Below the pieces are notes generated by a model. The model searched no databases. It was not told where the DNA came from and was given only the letters and a program-made list of their open reading frames with translations. From Devosia sp. 67-54 (GTDB lineage Bacteria > Pseudomonadota > Alphaproteobacteria > Rhizobiales > Devosiaceae), in contig NZ_MKVA01000005.1 of NCBI RefSeq assembly GCF_001899075.1, positions 62,001 through 126,000 on the forward strand: DNA of 64,000 nt, read 5' to 3'. This document shows, one piece after another, positions 8,342 through 17,937 of the stretch. Positions within the stretch are counted from its first letter, which is position 1. Every line of letters begins with the position of its first letter. The position numbers and the translations under genes were made by a program.

Positions 8342-9807
8342 TGAGCGGCGCGACCAACATGCTTCGCTTCATCCTCAACGACGAAGAGATCGCCATCTCC
8401 GAGATCAGGGCGACCGAGACGCTGCTCGACTATCTGCGGCTCACCAGGCGGCTGCGCGGCAGCAAGGAAGGCTGTGCCGAGGGCGATTGCGGTGCGTGCA
8501 CAGTGCTGGTCGGGCGGCTGCGCGGCGGCGAGCTCAGCTACGAGACGGTCAATGCCTGCATCTGCTTCGTCGGCATGCTGCACGGCACGCATGTGGTGAC
8601 CATCGAGCACCTGTCGCCGGCAAGCGGCCCGCTGCATCCGGTGCAGCAGGCCATGGTGGACTTCCATGGCAGCCAGTGCGGGTTCTGCACGCCGGGCATC
8701 GTGATGTCGCTCTACGGGCTGTGGATGCAGACGCCGCGGCCGAGCGTGCCGGAGATCGAGGTGGCGCTGCAGGGCAATCTCTGCCGCTGCACGGGCTACC
8801 AGCCGATCGTCAAGGCCGGGCTGGCGATGTCGCAATACGGCGCGGTCGAGGCCGATCCGCTGCTGCTGCATCGCACGCAGATGGTGGCGCGGCTCGAGGC
8901 GCTGCGCGACGGCCGGACCGTCGACATCGGTGAGGGTCGGAACCGGCTGATCGTGCCGGCCAGCGTCGACGATCTGGCCGAGATCTACGCGGCCAATCCC
9001 GGCGGCACGCTGGTCAGCGGGGCAACCGATGTCGGGCTCTGGGTCACCAAGTTCATGCGCGACATCGGGCCGATGATCTATATCGGCCATCTGCCCGAAT
9101 TGCAGACGATCACCGAGACCGAGGGCGCGCTGACGCTGGGCGCCGGCATCACCTACACGCAGGCGCGCGTCGCGGTGGTGAAGCATTTCCCGCAGCTCGC
9201 CGAGCTCTGGGACCGCATCGGCGGCGGCCAGGTGCGCAACGCCGGCACGGTGGGCGCCAACATCGCCAACGGCTCGCCCATCGGCGATACGCCGCCGCCG
9301 TTCATCGCGCTCGGCGCGCACATCACGCTGCGCCGAGGCAACGAACGGCGCGAGGTCAAGCTCAAGGACTTCTTCATCGCCTACGGCAAGCAGGATCGGC
9401 AGCCGGGTGAGTTCGTCGAGAGCGTGACGATTCCATACCTGCCGGCCGGCGAGAAATTCGCCTGCTACAAGGTGTCCAAGCGCAAGGACGAGGACATTTC
9501 GGCGCTGTGCGGCGCCTTCCGTATCTTCGTCAACGACGACGGCGTGGTCGGCATGGTGCGCATCGCTTTCGGCGGCATGGCGGCGACGCCCAAGCGCGCG
9601 AAGGCGGTGGAAGAGGCGCTGCTCGGCAAGCCGTGGACCGCCGCAACGGTCGAGGCGGCGCTGCCCGCCTTCGCCGCAGACTTCCAGCCGCTGACCGACA
9701 TGCGCGCCAGCAAGGAGTACCGGATGCTGGCGGCGCAGAATCTCTTGCGCCGGTTCCAGCTCGAGACGACCGGCGCCGCCGAGCGGCTCAGCAGGGCGGT
9801 GGCGTGA
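8341..9807 (+). CDS. xdhA: xanthine dehydrogenase small subunit (Fe-S/FAD)
   Basis: A 488-residue subunit carrying the electron-transfer half of xanthine dehydrogenase. The plant-type 2Fe-2S domain shows Cys45, Cys50 and Cys53 in GCAEGDCGAC; the second 2Fe-2S domain has SQCGFCTPG and NLCRCTGYQP (about residues 110-155). A FAD-binding domain follows from about residue 195 (VSGATDVGLW; NAGTVGANIANGSPIGD). Together with XdhB it oxidises hypoxanthine and xanthine to urate with NAD+. Its ATG overlaps the uraH stop and its TGA overlaps the xdhB ATG, each by one base, so expression is probably coupled. Confidence 0.96.
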   Translation: MSGATNMLRFILNDEEIAISEIRATETLLDYLRLTRRLRGSKEGCAEGDCGACTVLVGRLRGGELSYETVNACICFVGMLHGTHVVTIEHLSPASGPLHPVQQAMVDFHGSQCGFCTPGIVMSLYGLWMQTPRPSVPEIEVALQGNLCRCTGYQPIVKAGLAMSQYGAVEADPLLLHRTQMVARLEALRDGRTVDIGEGRNRLIVPASVDDLAEIYAANPGGTLVSGATDVGLWVTKFMRDIGPMIYIGHLPELQTITETEGALTLGAGITYTQARVAVVKHFPQLAELWDRIGGGQVRNAGTVGANIANGSPIGDTPPPFIALGAHITLRRGNERREVKLKDFFIAYGKQDRQPGEFVESVTIPYLPAGEKFACYKVSKRKDEDISALCGAFRIFVNDDGVVGMVRIAFGGMAATPKRAKAVEEALLGKPWTAATVEAALPAFAADFQPLTDMRASKEYRMLAAQNLLRRFQLETTGAAERLSRAVA

Positions 9808-12146
9808 TGAACAAGCTCGATATCGTCGCGCCATCGACCAAGGGCGGCCGCCTGCACGAGGCGACGCCGCACGATTCGGCGATCAAGCAGGTCGCCGGGC
9901 GCGCCGAGTACGTCGACGATTTGACCGAGCCCGAGGGCACGCTGCACGCCTATCTCGGGCTCAGCACGCGGGCGCATGCCGAGATCGCGTCGCTCGACCT
10001 CGAGGCGGTGCGCCAGGCGCCGGGCGTCGTCGGGGTGCTGACGACCGAGGACGTGCCGGGCGAGAACGACGTTTCATCCGTGCACAAGCACGACGAGCCG
10101 GTGTTTGCCGAAACCGAGGTGCGCTATTGGGGCCAGCCGATCTTCTGCGTGCTGGGCGAGACGCGCGACGCGGCGCGGCGGGCGGCCAAGCTCGCAAGGA
10201 TCGAGTATCGCGACCGGCCGGCGGTGATTTCGGTCGAGCAGTCGTTGAAAGCGGGTGGCGCGCTGGTGACCGAGCCGATGACGCTCGAGCGCGGCGACGT
10301 CGATGCCGGGCTGGCGCAGTCGAAACACCGGGCCAAGGGCAAGGTGACCATCGGCGGGCAGGAGCATTTCTATCTCGAGAGCCAGGTGGCGCTCGCCATT
10401 CCGGGCGAGGACGACGAGGTCTACCTGCACGTTTCGACGCAGCACCCCACCGAGATCCAGGTGATGGTGGCGCAGGTGCTCGGCATTCCGCATGCCGCCG
10501 TGACCGTGAACATGCGGCGCATGGGCGGCGGCTTCGGCGGCAAGGAGACGCAGGGCAACATCTTTGCGGCGATCGCGGCGCTCGGTGCCAAGACCTTTCA
10601 TCGTGCCGTGAAGCTTCGGCCCGATCGTGACGACGACTTCCAGATCACCGGCAAGCGCCACGATTTCGTCGTCGACTACGATGTGGGCTACGACGACGAT
10701 GGCCGCATCCAGGCGGTGCAGGCCACCTACGCGGCGCGCTCGGGCTTTTCGGCCGATCTCAGCGGCCCGGTCACCGACCGGGCGCTGTTCCACTGCGACA
10801 ACGCCTATTGGTATCCGGCAGTAAAGGTGAACTCGCTGCCGCTGTTCACCAACACCGTCAGCAACACCGCCTTCCGCGGCTTCGGCGGGCCGCAGGGCAT
10901 CATCGGCTGCGAGCGCTGGATCGAGCACATCGCCTATGCGCTGCGCAAGGATCCGCTCGAGGTGCGCAAGGCCAATTTCTACGGCACCGACAGCAACAAC
11001 ATCACGCCCTACCACCAGACGGTGGAAGACAACATCATCCATCGGATCGTCGACGATCTGGAACGCAGTTCCGACTACCAGGCGCGGCGGCAGGCGGTGC
11101 TGGCGTTCAACCGCGAGCACACGGTGCTGAGGAAAGGCATCGCGCTGACGCCGGTGAAATTCGGCATCTCCTTCACCGCCACCTGGCACAACCAGGCCGG
11201 GGCGCTGGTGCATGTCTATCGCGACGGCTCGATCCATCTGAGCCATGGCGGCACCGAGATGGGGCAGGGGCTGCACATCAAGGTGGCACAGGTGGTGGCC
11301 GAGGCGTTCGGGGTGCCGCTCGACCACGTCAAGATCAACGCCACCAACACCGGCAAGGTGCCGAACACATCGGCCACTGCGGCGTCGTCGGGCACCGATC
11401 TCAACGGCATGGCGGCGCTCGACGCGGCCGAGCAGATCAAGGCGCGCATGCATGCGCATGCCGCCCGCATCTACGAGGTCGAACCGGGCGAGGTGGCGTG
11501 GGAGTTCGGCGGCATCCGCGCCGGCCAGCAATTCGTGCCGTTCATGCAGTTGGCGGAATCGTGCTGGATGAACCGGGTGCAGCTTTCGGCGGCCGGGTTC
11601 TATGCCACGCCGAAGATCCACTGGGATCGCGCCTCGGGCCGCGGCCACCCGTTCTACTATTTCGCCTATGGCGCGGCCTGCGCCGAGGTGACCATCGACA
11701 CGCTGACCGGCGAGTACCAGTTCGACCGGGCCGACGTGCTGGAGGACGTCGGCCATTCGCTCAACCCGGCCATCGACCTCGGCCAGGTGGAAGGCGGCTA
11801 CATCCAGGGCGTCGGCTGGCTCACCACCGAGGAATTGTGGTGGGACGACAAGGGCCAGCTCAGGACGCACGCACCCTCGACCTACAAGATCCCCGTGGCC
11901 TCCGACGTGCCGCGCGAATTCAATGCCCGGCTGGCCGACTGGTCGGTGAACAAGGAGCCGGCCATCGGCCGCTCCAAGGCCGTCGGCGAGCCGCCGCTCT
12001 GCCTCGCGATGTCCGTCGTCGAGGCGCTGTCGATGGCAGTCGCCTCGGTCGCCGACTACAAGGTGCATCCCAATCTCGACATGCCGGTCACGCCCGAGCG
12101 CGTGCTGATGGGCGTCGAACGCATGAAGCGGGAGATCGCTCGATGA
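9807..12146 (+). CDS. xdhB: xanthine dehydrogenase large (molybdopterin) subunit
   Basis: A 779-residue catalytic subunit. Molybdopterin-binding segments include MGGGFGGKETQ, AFRGFGGPQG, GGTEMGQGLHIKVAQ and the C-terminal VGEPPLCLAMSV, where the conserved Glu acts as the base attacking the purine. Length fits the family (about 770-790). The ATG at 9807 overlaps the xdhA stop by one base; upstream open frame within xdhA is spurious. It is followed by a 165-bp inverted-repeat element and then xdhC, whose product inserts the sulfurated cofactor. Confidence 0.96.
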   Translation: MNKLDIVAPSTKGGRLHEATPHDSAIKQVAGRAEYVDDLTEPEGTLHAYLGLSTRAHAEIASLDLEAVRQAPGVVGVLTTEDVPGENDVSSVHKHDEPVFAETEVRYWGQPIFCVLGETRDAARRAAKLARIEYRDRPAVISVEQSLKAGGALVTEPMTLERGDVDAGLAQSKHRAKGKVTIGGQEHFYLESQVALAIPGEDDEVYLHVSTQHPTEIQVMVAQVLGIPHAAVTVNMRRMGGGFGGKETQGNIFAAIAALGAKTFHRAVKLRPDRDDDFQITGKRHDFVVDYDVGYDDDGRIQAVQATYAARSGFSADLSGPVTDRALFHCDNAYWYPAVKVNSLPLFTNTVSNTAFRGFGGPQGIIGCERWIEHIAYALRKDPLEVRKANFYGTDSNNITPYHQTVEDNIIHRIVDDLERSSDYQARRQAVLAFNREHTVLRKGIALTPVKFGISFTATWHNQAGALVHVYRDGSIHLSHGGTEMGQGLHIKVAQVVAEAFGVPLDHVKINATNTGKVPNTSATAASSGTDLNGMAALDAAEQIKARMHAHAARIYEVEPGEVAWEFGGIRAGQQFVPFMQLAESCWMNRVQLSAAGFYATPKIHWDRASGRGHPFYYFAYGAACAEVTIDTLTGEYQFDRADVLEDVGHSLNPAIDLGQVEGGYIQGVGWLTTEELWWDDKGQLRTHAPSTYKIPVASDVPREFNARLADWSVNKEPAIGRSKAVGEPPLCLAMSVVEALSMAVASVADYKVHPNLDMPVTPERVLMGVERMKREIAR

Positions 12147-12150
12147 TCGG

Positions 12151-12310
12151 CCGGCCCCTCACCCGGCCGCTTCGCGTTTACCCTCTCCCCGGAGGGGCGA
12201 GGGGAGTCCCGACTGACAGGGACGAGGGTTCTCCGGAAGGGTTTGGTTGTTTTTTCCCCTCGCCCCTCCGGGGAGTGGGTGCCTCGCGCGGCGAGGCGGG
12301 TGAGGGGCCG
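12151..12310 (+). repeat. GC-rich long inverted-repeat element (copy 1)
   Basis: An intergenic element of about 160 bp between xdhB and xdhC. Its outer arms are imperfect inverted copies (CGGCCCCTCACCCG at the left, CGGGTGAGGGGCCG at the right). Inside them the left-arm block CTCCCCGGAGGGGCGAGGGG returns as its exact complement on the right. The whole unit can fold into one long hairpin with a less GC-rich centre. Similar units lie at 17938-18070 and 22793-22903, with a short related one at 60935-60988. The right end (GAGGGG) falls 6 bases before the xdhC ATG and doubles as its ribosome-binding site. Confidence 0.85.
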
Positions 12311-12313
12311 TAA

Positions 12314-13168
12314 ATGCGCTCTGCTGAGCTCGCTGCCTTTATCGCGTCCCATCCGGCCGCCGTGGTCGCCGAGCTCGCTGCCGTTCGCGGGTCGAGTCCG
12401 CGCGACGAGGGTGCGTTCATGGCGATTGCGCCCGACAGCCTCATCGGCACCATCGGCGGGGGAGCTCTCGAATATATGGTGATCGCCCGCGCCCGGCAGG
12501 CGTTGCGCGACGGGCAGGCGCCGGCCGGCCTCGACATTCCGCTGGGCCCCGAGATCGGCCAGTGCTGCGGCGGCCGGGTCGAGGTGTCGCTGCGGCGGAT
12601 CGATGTCGCGACGGCGCATGCTCTCATCGAGCGGCTGCGGGCCGAGGAAGCGCGGCGCCCGCATGTCTACGTGTTCGGGTCCGGGCATGTGGGCCGGGCG
12701 CTCGCGATCGCACTCGCGGCGCTGCCGCTCAGCGTGCACGTCATCGACACGCGGCCGGACGAGCTCGCCGGCCTGCCCGCCGGAGTGGAGGCCAGGGCCG
12801 TCCCCATGCCCGAAGCGGTGGTGCGCCGCGCGCCGCCCGGCAGCGCCTTCGCCATCCTGACGCACGACCACGCGCTCGATTTCCTGATCGCGGCCGAGGC
12901 CCTGAGGCGCGACGATGCCGCCTATGTCGGCATGGTCGGCAGCCGCACCAAGCGCGCCCGCTTTGCGAGCTGGTTCCGTGGCGAGGGCGGCAGCGAGGCG
13001 GCGCTGGCGCGGCTGGTGCTGCCGATCGGCGCCCTGGGGCTCGTGGATAAACGGCCGGAAGTGATTGCGGCGCTGGCGGCGGCGGAAATTATGGTTCAGA
13101 TTGGGCGGCGGGAAGCTTCAGTGACTGCGCCGGATACCAACTCGAGTGTGGGAGCCGCCGTTGACTGA
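12314..13168 (+). CDS. xdhC: xanthine dehydrogenase accessory protein XdhC
   Basis: A 284-residue XdhC/CoxF-family protein that binds and sulfurates molybdenum cofactor and inserts it into XdhB. The N-terminal part contains RGSSPRDEGAFMAI and GTIGGGALEY; the cysteine pair in GQCCGG is typical. The C-terminal part is Rossmann-like (VYVFGSGHVGRALAIAL), ending in VGMVGSRTKRARF and LPIGALGLVDKRPEVIA. The ATG at 12314 follows GAGGGG from the end of the repeat element. Its last 8 bases overlap the TTG start of the ABC ATPase. Confidence 0.93.
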   Translation: MRSAELAAFIASHPAAVVAELAAVRGSSPRDEGAFMAIAPDSLIGTIGGGALEYMVIARARQALRDGQAPAGLDIPLGPEIGQCCGGRVEVSLRRIDVATAHALIERLRAEEARRPHVYVFGSGHVGRALAIALAALPLSVHVIDTRPDELAGLPAGVEARAVPMPEAVVRRAPPGSAFAILTHDHALDFLIAAEALRRDDAAYVGMVGSRTKRARFASWFRGEGGSEAALARLVLPIGALGLVDKRPEVIAALAAAEIMVQIGRREASVTAPDTNSSVGAAVD

Positions 13169-14738
13169 TACCCCGCCGCGCCTCAGCCTTCGCGGCATCA
13201 CCAAGCGCTTTCCGGGCGTACTCGCCAACGACGATGTCAGCTTTTCGGTGCGGCCGGGCGAAATCCATGCGCTCCTGGGCGAGAACGGCGCGGGCAAATC
13301 GACGCTGGTAAAGATGATCTACGGCATCATGCAGCCCGATGCCGGCGAGATTTTCTGGAACGGCGAGCGGGTGGTGATCCAGAACCCCAGGGCCGCCCGC
13401 AAGCTCGGCATCGGCATGGTGTTCCAGCATTTCTCGCTGTTCGAGGCGCTCACGGTGCTCGAGAACATTGCGCTCGGCATGGATGCGAAAATTCCGCAGC
13501 GCGAGCTCGAGGGGCGCATCCGGAAGGTGATGCAGCAATACGGGCTGACGCTCGACCCGCGCCGGGTGGTGGCCGATCTCAGTGTCGGCGAACGGCAGCG
13601 CATCGAGATCGTACGCGCGCTGCTGCTCGACCCGACGCTGCTGATCATGGACGAGCCGACCTCGGTGCTGACGCCGCAGGAGGTGGACCAGCTCTTCGTG
13701 GTGCTCAGGCAGCTCGCCAGCGAAGGCTGCTCGATCCTCTACATTTCGCACAAGCTGCACGAGATCAAGGCGCTGTGCGAGACGGCGACGATCCTGCGCG
13801 CCGGGCGGCTGGTCGACACCTGCGATCCGCGCGTCGAGACCTCGCGCTCGATGGCCGAAAAGATGATCGGCGGCAATCTCAAGGACATCCAGAAGCCGGC
13901 CGGGCGCAGCTTCGGGCGCGAGAAGCTGGTGGTCACCGAGCTCAGCGTGCCTGCGGCCGGCCATTTCGGCGTGCCGCTGCAGAACATCAGCTTCCGCGTG
14001 CACGCCGGCGAAATCTTCGGCGTCGCGGGTGTCGCCGGCAACGGCCAGACGGCGCTGCTCTTGGCGCTGAGCGGCGAGACGACGACACCGGACGCGCAGG
14101 CAATCCGCATCGACAACGCCGGCATCGGCCGGCTCGACGCCAAGGCGCGGCGGCTCAAGGGATTGGCCAGCGTGCCGGAAGAGCGCAACGGCCACGCGGC
14201 GGTGCCGGACTTCACCCTCAGCGACAATTCGGTGCTCACCGGGCGCGACCGGCTGAAGCTTGCGATCTCCGGCATCATCCGGCCGGGCGCGGCGCGCAAA
14301 TATACCGGCGAGGTGATCTCGACCTTTTCGGTCAAGGCCACCGGGACCGAGGCCACCGCCGGCTCGCTGTCGGGCGGCAATCTGCAGAAATACATCATGG
14401 GCCGCGAGATTCTGCAGCGCCCCGAGGTGCTGGTGGTGAGCCAGCCGACCTGGGGCGTCGATGCGGGCGCCGCGGCAGCGATCCACCAGGCGCTGGTCGA
14501 CCTCGCGGCGGCCGGATCGGCGATCGTGATCATCAGCCAGGACCTCGATGAGCTGCTGCAGCTCTGCGACACGCTGGCCGTGATCAATGGCGGCCGGCTG
14601 AGCCGGGCGATGAAGGTGTCGGAGGCCGATATCAACGAGATCGGCCTGTTAATGGGCGGCATCCACGGCGAGGGCGGTCAGGCCGCGGCGCCGGCGGTGC
14701 CGGCAGGACTCGGAGCGGAGGCGACCAGTGCGGCTTAA
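13161..14738 (+). CDS. ABC transporter ATPase (purine/nucleoside BMP type)
   Basis: A 525-residue protein with two ABC domains in tandem, the architecture of sugar and nucleoside importers such as NupA. The first domain has an intact Walker A (GENGAGKST), a signature loop (LSVGERQRIE) and Walker B (LLIMDEPTSV). The second has the usual degenerate Walker A (GVAGNGQTALL) and signature LSGGNLQKY. The TTG at 13161 is chosen because GGGAG lies 6 bases upstream; an in-frame GTG at 13146 lacks a site. It overlaps xdhC by 8 bases. With two permeases and a BMP-family binding protein it forms a likely purine or nucleoside importer feeding the pathway (inferred from context). Confidence 0.9.
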   Translation: MTDTPPRLSLRGITKRFPGVLANDDVSFSVRPGEIHALLGENGAGKSTLVKMIYGIMQPDAGEIFWNGERVVIQNPRAARKLGIGMVFQHFSLFEALTVLENIALGMDAKIPQRELEGRIRKVMQQYGLTLDPRRVVADLSVGERQRIEIVRALLLDPTLLIMDEPTSVLTPQEVDQLFVVLRQLASEGCSILYISHKLHEIKALCETATILRAGRLVDTCDPRVETSRSMAEKMIGGNLKDIQKPAGRSFGREKLVVTELSVPAAGHFGVPLQNISFRVHAGEIFGVAGVAGNGQTALLLALSGETTTPDAQAIRIDNAGIGRLDAKARRLKGLASVPEERNGHAAVPDFTLSDNSVLTGRDRLKLAISGIIRPGAARKYTGEVISTFSVKATGTEATAGSLSGGNLQKYIMGREILQRPEVLVVSQPTWGVDAGAAAAIHQALVDLAAAGSAIVIISQDLDELLQLCDTLAVINGGRLSRAMKVSEADINEIGLLMGGIHGEGGQAAAPAVPAGLGAEATSAA

Positions 14739-15828
14739 GTTCGAAAAGCGCGCCGAGCCGAGCCGCTTCATGCTCTACGCCACGCCGGTGGGGGCGGTGC
14801 TGCTCACCATGCTGGTGGGCGCCATCATCTTCACCGCGATCGGCTACAACGGCTTCGGGGCGGTGTACCAGGTGTTCATTGCGCCGCTGGCGCTCAGCTA
14901 CAAATGGGGCGACATCGCGGTGAAGGCGTCGCCGCTGATCCTGATCGGCGTCGGCCTGGCGGTGGGCAACCGCGCCGCGATCTGGAACATCGGCGCCGAG
15001 GGCCAGTACATCGTCGGCGCGCTGGCGGGCACCGGTATCGGCATCCTGACCAAGGACATGCACGGGCCGTGGATCCTGCCGCTGATGCTGGTGGCGGGCA
15101 TGGTGGGCGGGGCGGCCTGGGGCGCGGTCCCCGCTCTCCTGCGCAACCGCTTCAACGTCAACGAGGTGCTGTCGAGCCTGATGCTGACCTATGTCGCGGT
15201 GCACCTGATGAACCAGCTGGTGACGGGGCCGTGGAAGGACCCGATGGGCTTTTCCTTCCCGCAGACGGCACTGATCACCGCCGACCAGATGCTGCCGATC
15301 CTGGTGCCGGGCACCTATGTGCATCTGGGCATCGTGATCACGCTGATCATCGCCGTGGCCCTCTGGTTCCTGATGTCGCGTTCGCTGATGGGCTTCCAGG
15401 TGCGCGTCGTCGGCTCGGCCCCGAGCGCGGCGCGGCATGGCGGCTTCTCGCAGAAGCAGACCGTGTGGCTGGTGTTCCTGCTGTCGGGGGCGCTGGCGGG
15501 GCTGGCCGGCATCTTCGAGGTCACCGGGCCGTTCCAGCAGATGTCGCTGGGCTTTCCGCAGAACTACGGCTTCACCGCGATCATCGTGGCGTTCCTCGGC
15601 CGGCTCAACCCGCTGGGGGTGATCCTCGCCGGCATCGTGCTCGCCATCACCTATGTCGGCGGCGACCTGGCGCAATCGGTGCTGCAACTGCCCAATGCCA
15701 GCAAGGGCATCTTCCAGGCGCTGATGTTGTTCTTCCTTCTGGCCAGCGACATCCTCATCCGTTACCGCGTGCGCCTGGTCGGGGCGCCGGCGCCCGCCGC
15801 GGTTCCAGCGCGGAGCCCGGCAGAATGA
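14728..15828 (+). CDS. ABC transporter permease 1 (BMP/nucleoside type)
   Basis: A 366-residue inner-membrane permease of the BPD_transp_2 family. Multiple hydrophobic segments begin near residue 18 (LYATPVGAVLLTMLVGAIIF), and the family signature NIGAEGQYIVGALAGTGIG is present, as is FNVNEVLSSLMLTYVAVHLMN. The GTG start at 14728 has GGAGG 6 bases upstream and overlaps the ATPase gene by 11 bases. It resembles the first permease (NupB/YufP-like) of nucleoside importers and pairs with the shorter permease that follows. The substrate is inferred from the surrounding purine genes. Confidence 0.91.
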   Translation: MRLKFEKRAEPSRFMLYATPVGAVLLTMLVGAIIFTAIGYNGFGAVYQVFIAPLALSYKWGDIAVKASPLILIGVGLAVGNRAAIWNIGAEGQYIVGALAGTGIGILTKDMHGPWILPLMLVAGMVGGAAWGAVPALLRNRFNVNEVLSSLMLTYVAVHLMNQLVTGPWKDPMGFSFPQTALITADQMLPILVPGTYVHLGIVITLIIAVALWFLMSRSLMGFQVRVVGSAPSAARHGGFSQKQTVWLVFLLSGALAGLAGIFEVTGPFQQMSLGFPQNYGFTAIIVAFLGRLNPLGVILAGIVLAITYVGGDLAQSVLQLPNASKGIFQALMLFFLLASDILIRYRVRLVGAPAPAAVPARSPAE

Positions 15829-16757
15829 GCGTCGATTTCCTCATCGCGGTCCTGATCACCGTGGTCGGCGCCTCGACGCCGATCCTGTTCGCCGGGCTCG
15901 GCGAGCTGGTCACCGAAAAGAGCGGCGTGCTCAACCTCGGCGTCGAAGGCATGATGCTGGTCGGTGCCGTCGCCGGCTTCGCCACCGTCGATCTCACCGG
16001 CAACCCGTGGCTCGCGGTGGTGGTGGCCGCCGCGGCGGGCGCATTGGTGTCGATGGTGTTCGCGGTGCTGACGCTGTCGCTCAGCGCCAACCAGGTGGCG
16101 ACGGGGCTCGCGCTCACCATTTTCGGCACGGGTCTTTCCACGCTGATGGGCAAGTCGTTCACCGGTCACGGCATCAAGGCCTTCACCACCATCTTTCCCG
16201 ACTGGCTGGCCAACGACCGCATTGGCAAGGTGCTGTTTTCCTACTCTCCGCTGGTCTATTTCTCGTTCATCATGGTCGGCCTCGTCTGGTGGTTCCTCAA
16301 CCGCACGCGCGCCGGCCTGATCCTGCGCGCCGTGGGCGAGAACGACCTCAGTGCGCATTCGATCGGCTATTCGGTGACCGGGGTGCGCTATGCGGCGGTG
16401 GCGTTCGGCGGCGCCATGGCGGGGATCGGCGGCGCCGCCTTCCCGCTGGTGCTGACGCCGCTGTGGGCCGAAGGCCTGACCGGCGGACGCGGCTGGATCG
16501 CCATCGCGCTGGTGGTGTTCGCCGGCTGGAAACCCGGACGGCTCCTCGCCGGCGCCTATTTCTTCGGCCTGCTCGGCACGCTCGAGCTCTACGCCAAGGC
16601 ATCGGGCACGGTGTTCACCGCGCTGCTGCCGTCGGAGGGCTGGGCGGCCTTGCCCTACCTTGCCACCATCGTGGCGTTGGCCATCATTTCCGCCAGCAAG
16701 GCGGGCGGCGGCAACGCCCCGGCTTGCCTCGGCAAGCCGTTCATTCCGTCCACGTGA
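15825..16757 (+). CDS. ABC transporter permease 2 (BMP/nucleoside type)
   Basis: A 310-residue polytopic membrane protein and the second permease of the importer. It opens with SVDFLIAVLITVVGASTPIL and carries the family motif LNLGVEGMMLVGAVAGF, as well as RAVGENDLSAHSIGYSV and GRGWIAIALVVFAGWKP. The ATG overlaps the TGA of permease 1 (ATGA), showing tight coupling. It is about 55 residues shorter than permease 1, as is normal for this transporter class (NupC/YufQ-like). Confidence 0.91.
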   Translation: MSVDFLIAVLITVVGASTPILFAGLGELVTEKSGVLNLGVEGMMLVGAVAGFATVDLTGNPWLAVVVAAAAGALVSMVFAVLTLSLSANQVATGLALTIFGTGLSTLMGKSFTGHGIKAFTTIFPDWLANDRIGKVLFSYSPLVYFSFIMVGLVWWFLNRTRAGLILRAVGENDLSAHSIGYSVTGVRYAAVAFGGAMAGIGGAAFPLVLTPLWAEGLTGGRGWIAIALVVFAGWKPGRLLAGAYFFGLLGTLELYAKASGTVFTALLPSEGWAALPYLATIVALAIISASKAGGGNAPACLGKPFIPST

Positions 16758-16789
16758 CAAACGTCTATGACGAACACAGGAGCAACGTC

Positions 16790-17881
16790 ATGATCAAACT
16801 GAACCGCCGCAATTTCATCGGGGGCGCCGCTGCCGCGGCGTCGCTGCCGATGATGGCCAGCAAGGCGACCGCGGCTGATCCGCTGAAGGTCGGCTACATC
16901 TATGTCGGCCCCATCAACGACGGCGGCTGGAACACCGCGCACGAGGCCGGCCGGCAGCAGATGCTGAAGGCGCTCGGCGACAAGGTGCAGTCGCAATATG
17001 TCGAGAACGTCCCCGAGGGACCGGACGCCGAGCGCGTGCTGCGCGACCTCTACAACCAGGGCAACCGGCTGCTCTATGCCACCTCGTTCGGCTTCATGGA
17101 TTCCGCGGTGAAGGTGGCGCAGGCCTATCCCGACGTCACGGTCGAGATGTGCACCGGCTTCAAGCCGTCGTCGAACAACAATCTCTCCAACTACAACATC
17201 CGATTCCACCAGGCGCGCTCGATCTTCGGCACCATGGCGGCGATGCTGAGCAAGACCGGCGTCGGCGCCTATCTCGGCACCTATCCGGTGCCGGAAGTGA
17301 TCTCGGGCATCAACAGCTTCACCATCGCGGCGCGCAAGGTGAATCCGAACTGGAAGACCAAGATCATCTGGATCAACACCTGGTTCGACCCTGCCAAGGA
17401 GGCCGACGCGGCCCGCGCGCTGATCGACCAGGGCGCCGACGTGATGACGCAGCATACCGACAGCCCCGCCGCCGTGCAGGTGTGCGAGAGCAAGGGCGTG
17501 CCCACCTTCGGCCAGGGCTCCGACCAGAGCCAGTTCGGCCCGACCATGTGCAAGAGCTCGTCGCTGGATCTGTGGGGCGCCTTCTATACGCAGCGCACCA
17601 AGGCCAAGGTCGACGGCACCTGGAAGCCCGAAGACACCTATTGGGGCTTCAAGGAAGGCGCCATCGACATCGCGCCGATCGTGCACGTGCCGGACGACGT
17701 CAAGGCGGCGGGCGAGAAGATCAAGCAGGGCTGGATCGACGGCACCTATGATTGCTACGCCGGCCCGATCAAGGACCAGGCCGGCAACATCAAGATCGCC
17801 GACGGCGCGCATGCCACCGATGGCGACATCCTCGGCATGAACTGGCTGGTCGAAGGCGTCGACGGCTCGCTGCCGTCGTAA
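16790..17881 (+). CDS. BMP-family ABC transporter substrate-binding protein
   Basis: A 363-residue periplasmic binding protein of the Bmp/Med/PnrA family, which binds purine nucleosides or related bases. The N-terminus has a twin-arginine-like motif (NRRNFIGGAAAAAS) followed by a hydrophobic stretch and a likely cleavage near TAADP. The mature part begins LKVGYIYVGPINDGGWN, typical of the family, and contains GVGAYLGTYPVPEV and HTDSPAAVQVCESKG. AGGAG lies 7 bases before the ATG at 16790. It closes the transporter block and is followed by a strong hairpin at 17899-17924. The ligand is inferred from context. Confidence 0.91.
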   Translation: MIKLNRRNFIGGAAAAASLPMMASKATAADPLKVGYIYVGPINDGGWNTAHEAGRQQMLKALGDKVQSQYVENVPEGPDAERVLRDLYNQGNRLLYATSFGFMDSAVKVAQAYPDVTVEMCTGFKPSSNNNLSNYNIRFHQARSIFGTMAAMLSKTGVGAYLGTYPVPEVISGINSFTIAARKVNPNWKTKIIWINTWFDPAKEADAARALIDQGADVMTQHTDSPAAVQVCESKGVPTFGQGSDQSQFGPTMCKSSSLDLWGAFYTQRTKAKVDGTWKPEDTYWGFKEGAIDIAPIVHVPDDVKAAGEKIKQGWIDGTYDCYAGPIKDQAGNIKIADGAHATDGDILGMNWLVEGVDGSLPS

Positions 17882-17898
17882 GCCGCGGTCATGCTTTG

Positions 17899-17924
17899 GG
17901 GAGGCGGATGCGGGTCCGCCTCCC
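17899..17924 (+). terminator. strong GC hairpin after the ABC transporter operon
   Basis: A perfect 10-bp stem (GGGAGGCGGA pairing with TCCGCCTCCC) with a 6-base loop, 18 bases after the binding-protein stop. There is no T tract after it, so it may be a weak terminator or an mRNA 3'-end stabiliser that keeps binding-protein message abundant, as is common after binding-protein genes. Confidence 0.6.
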
Positions 17925-17937
17925 GTCATGCGATCTG

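Noticed and set aside
10074-12068. Long open minus-strand frame opposite xdhB
   Set aside because: Same reason: composition mirrors the xdhB codon bias and no family is recognised.
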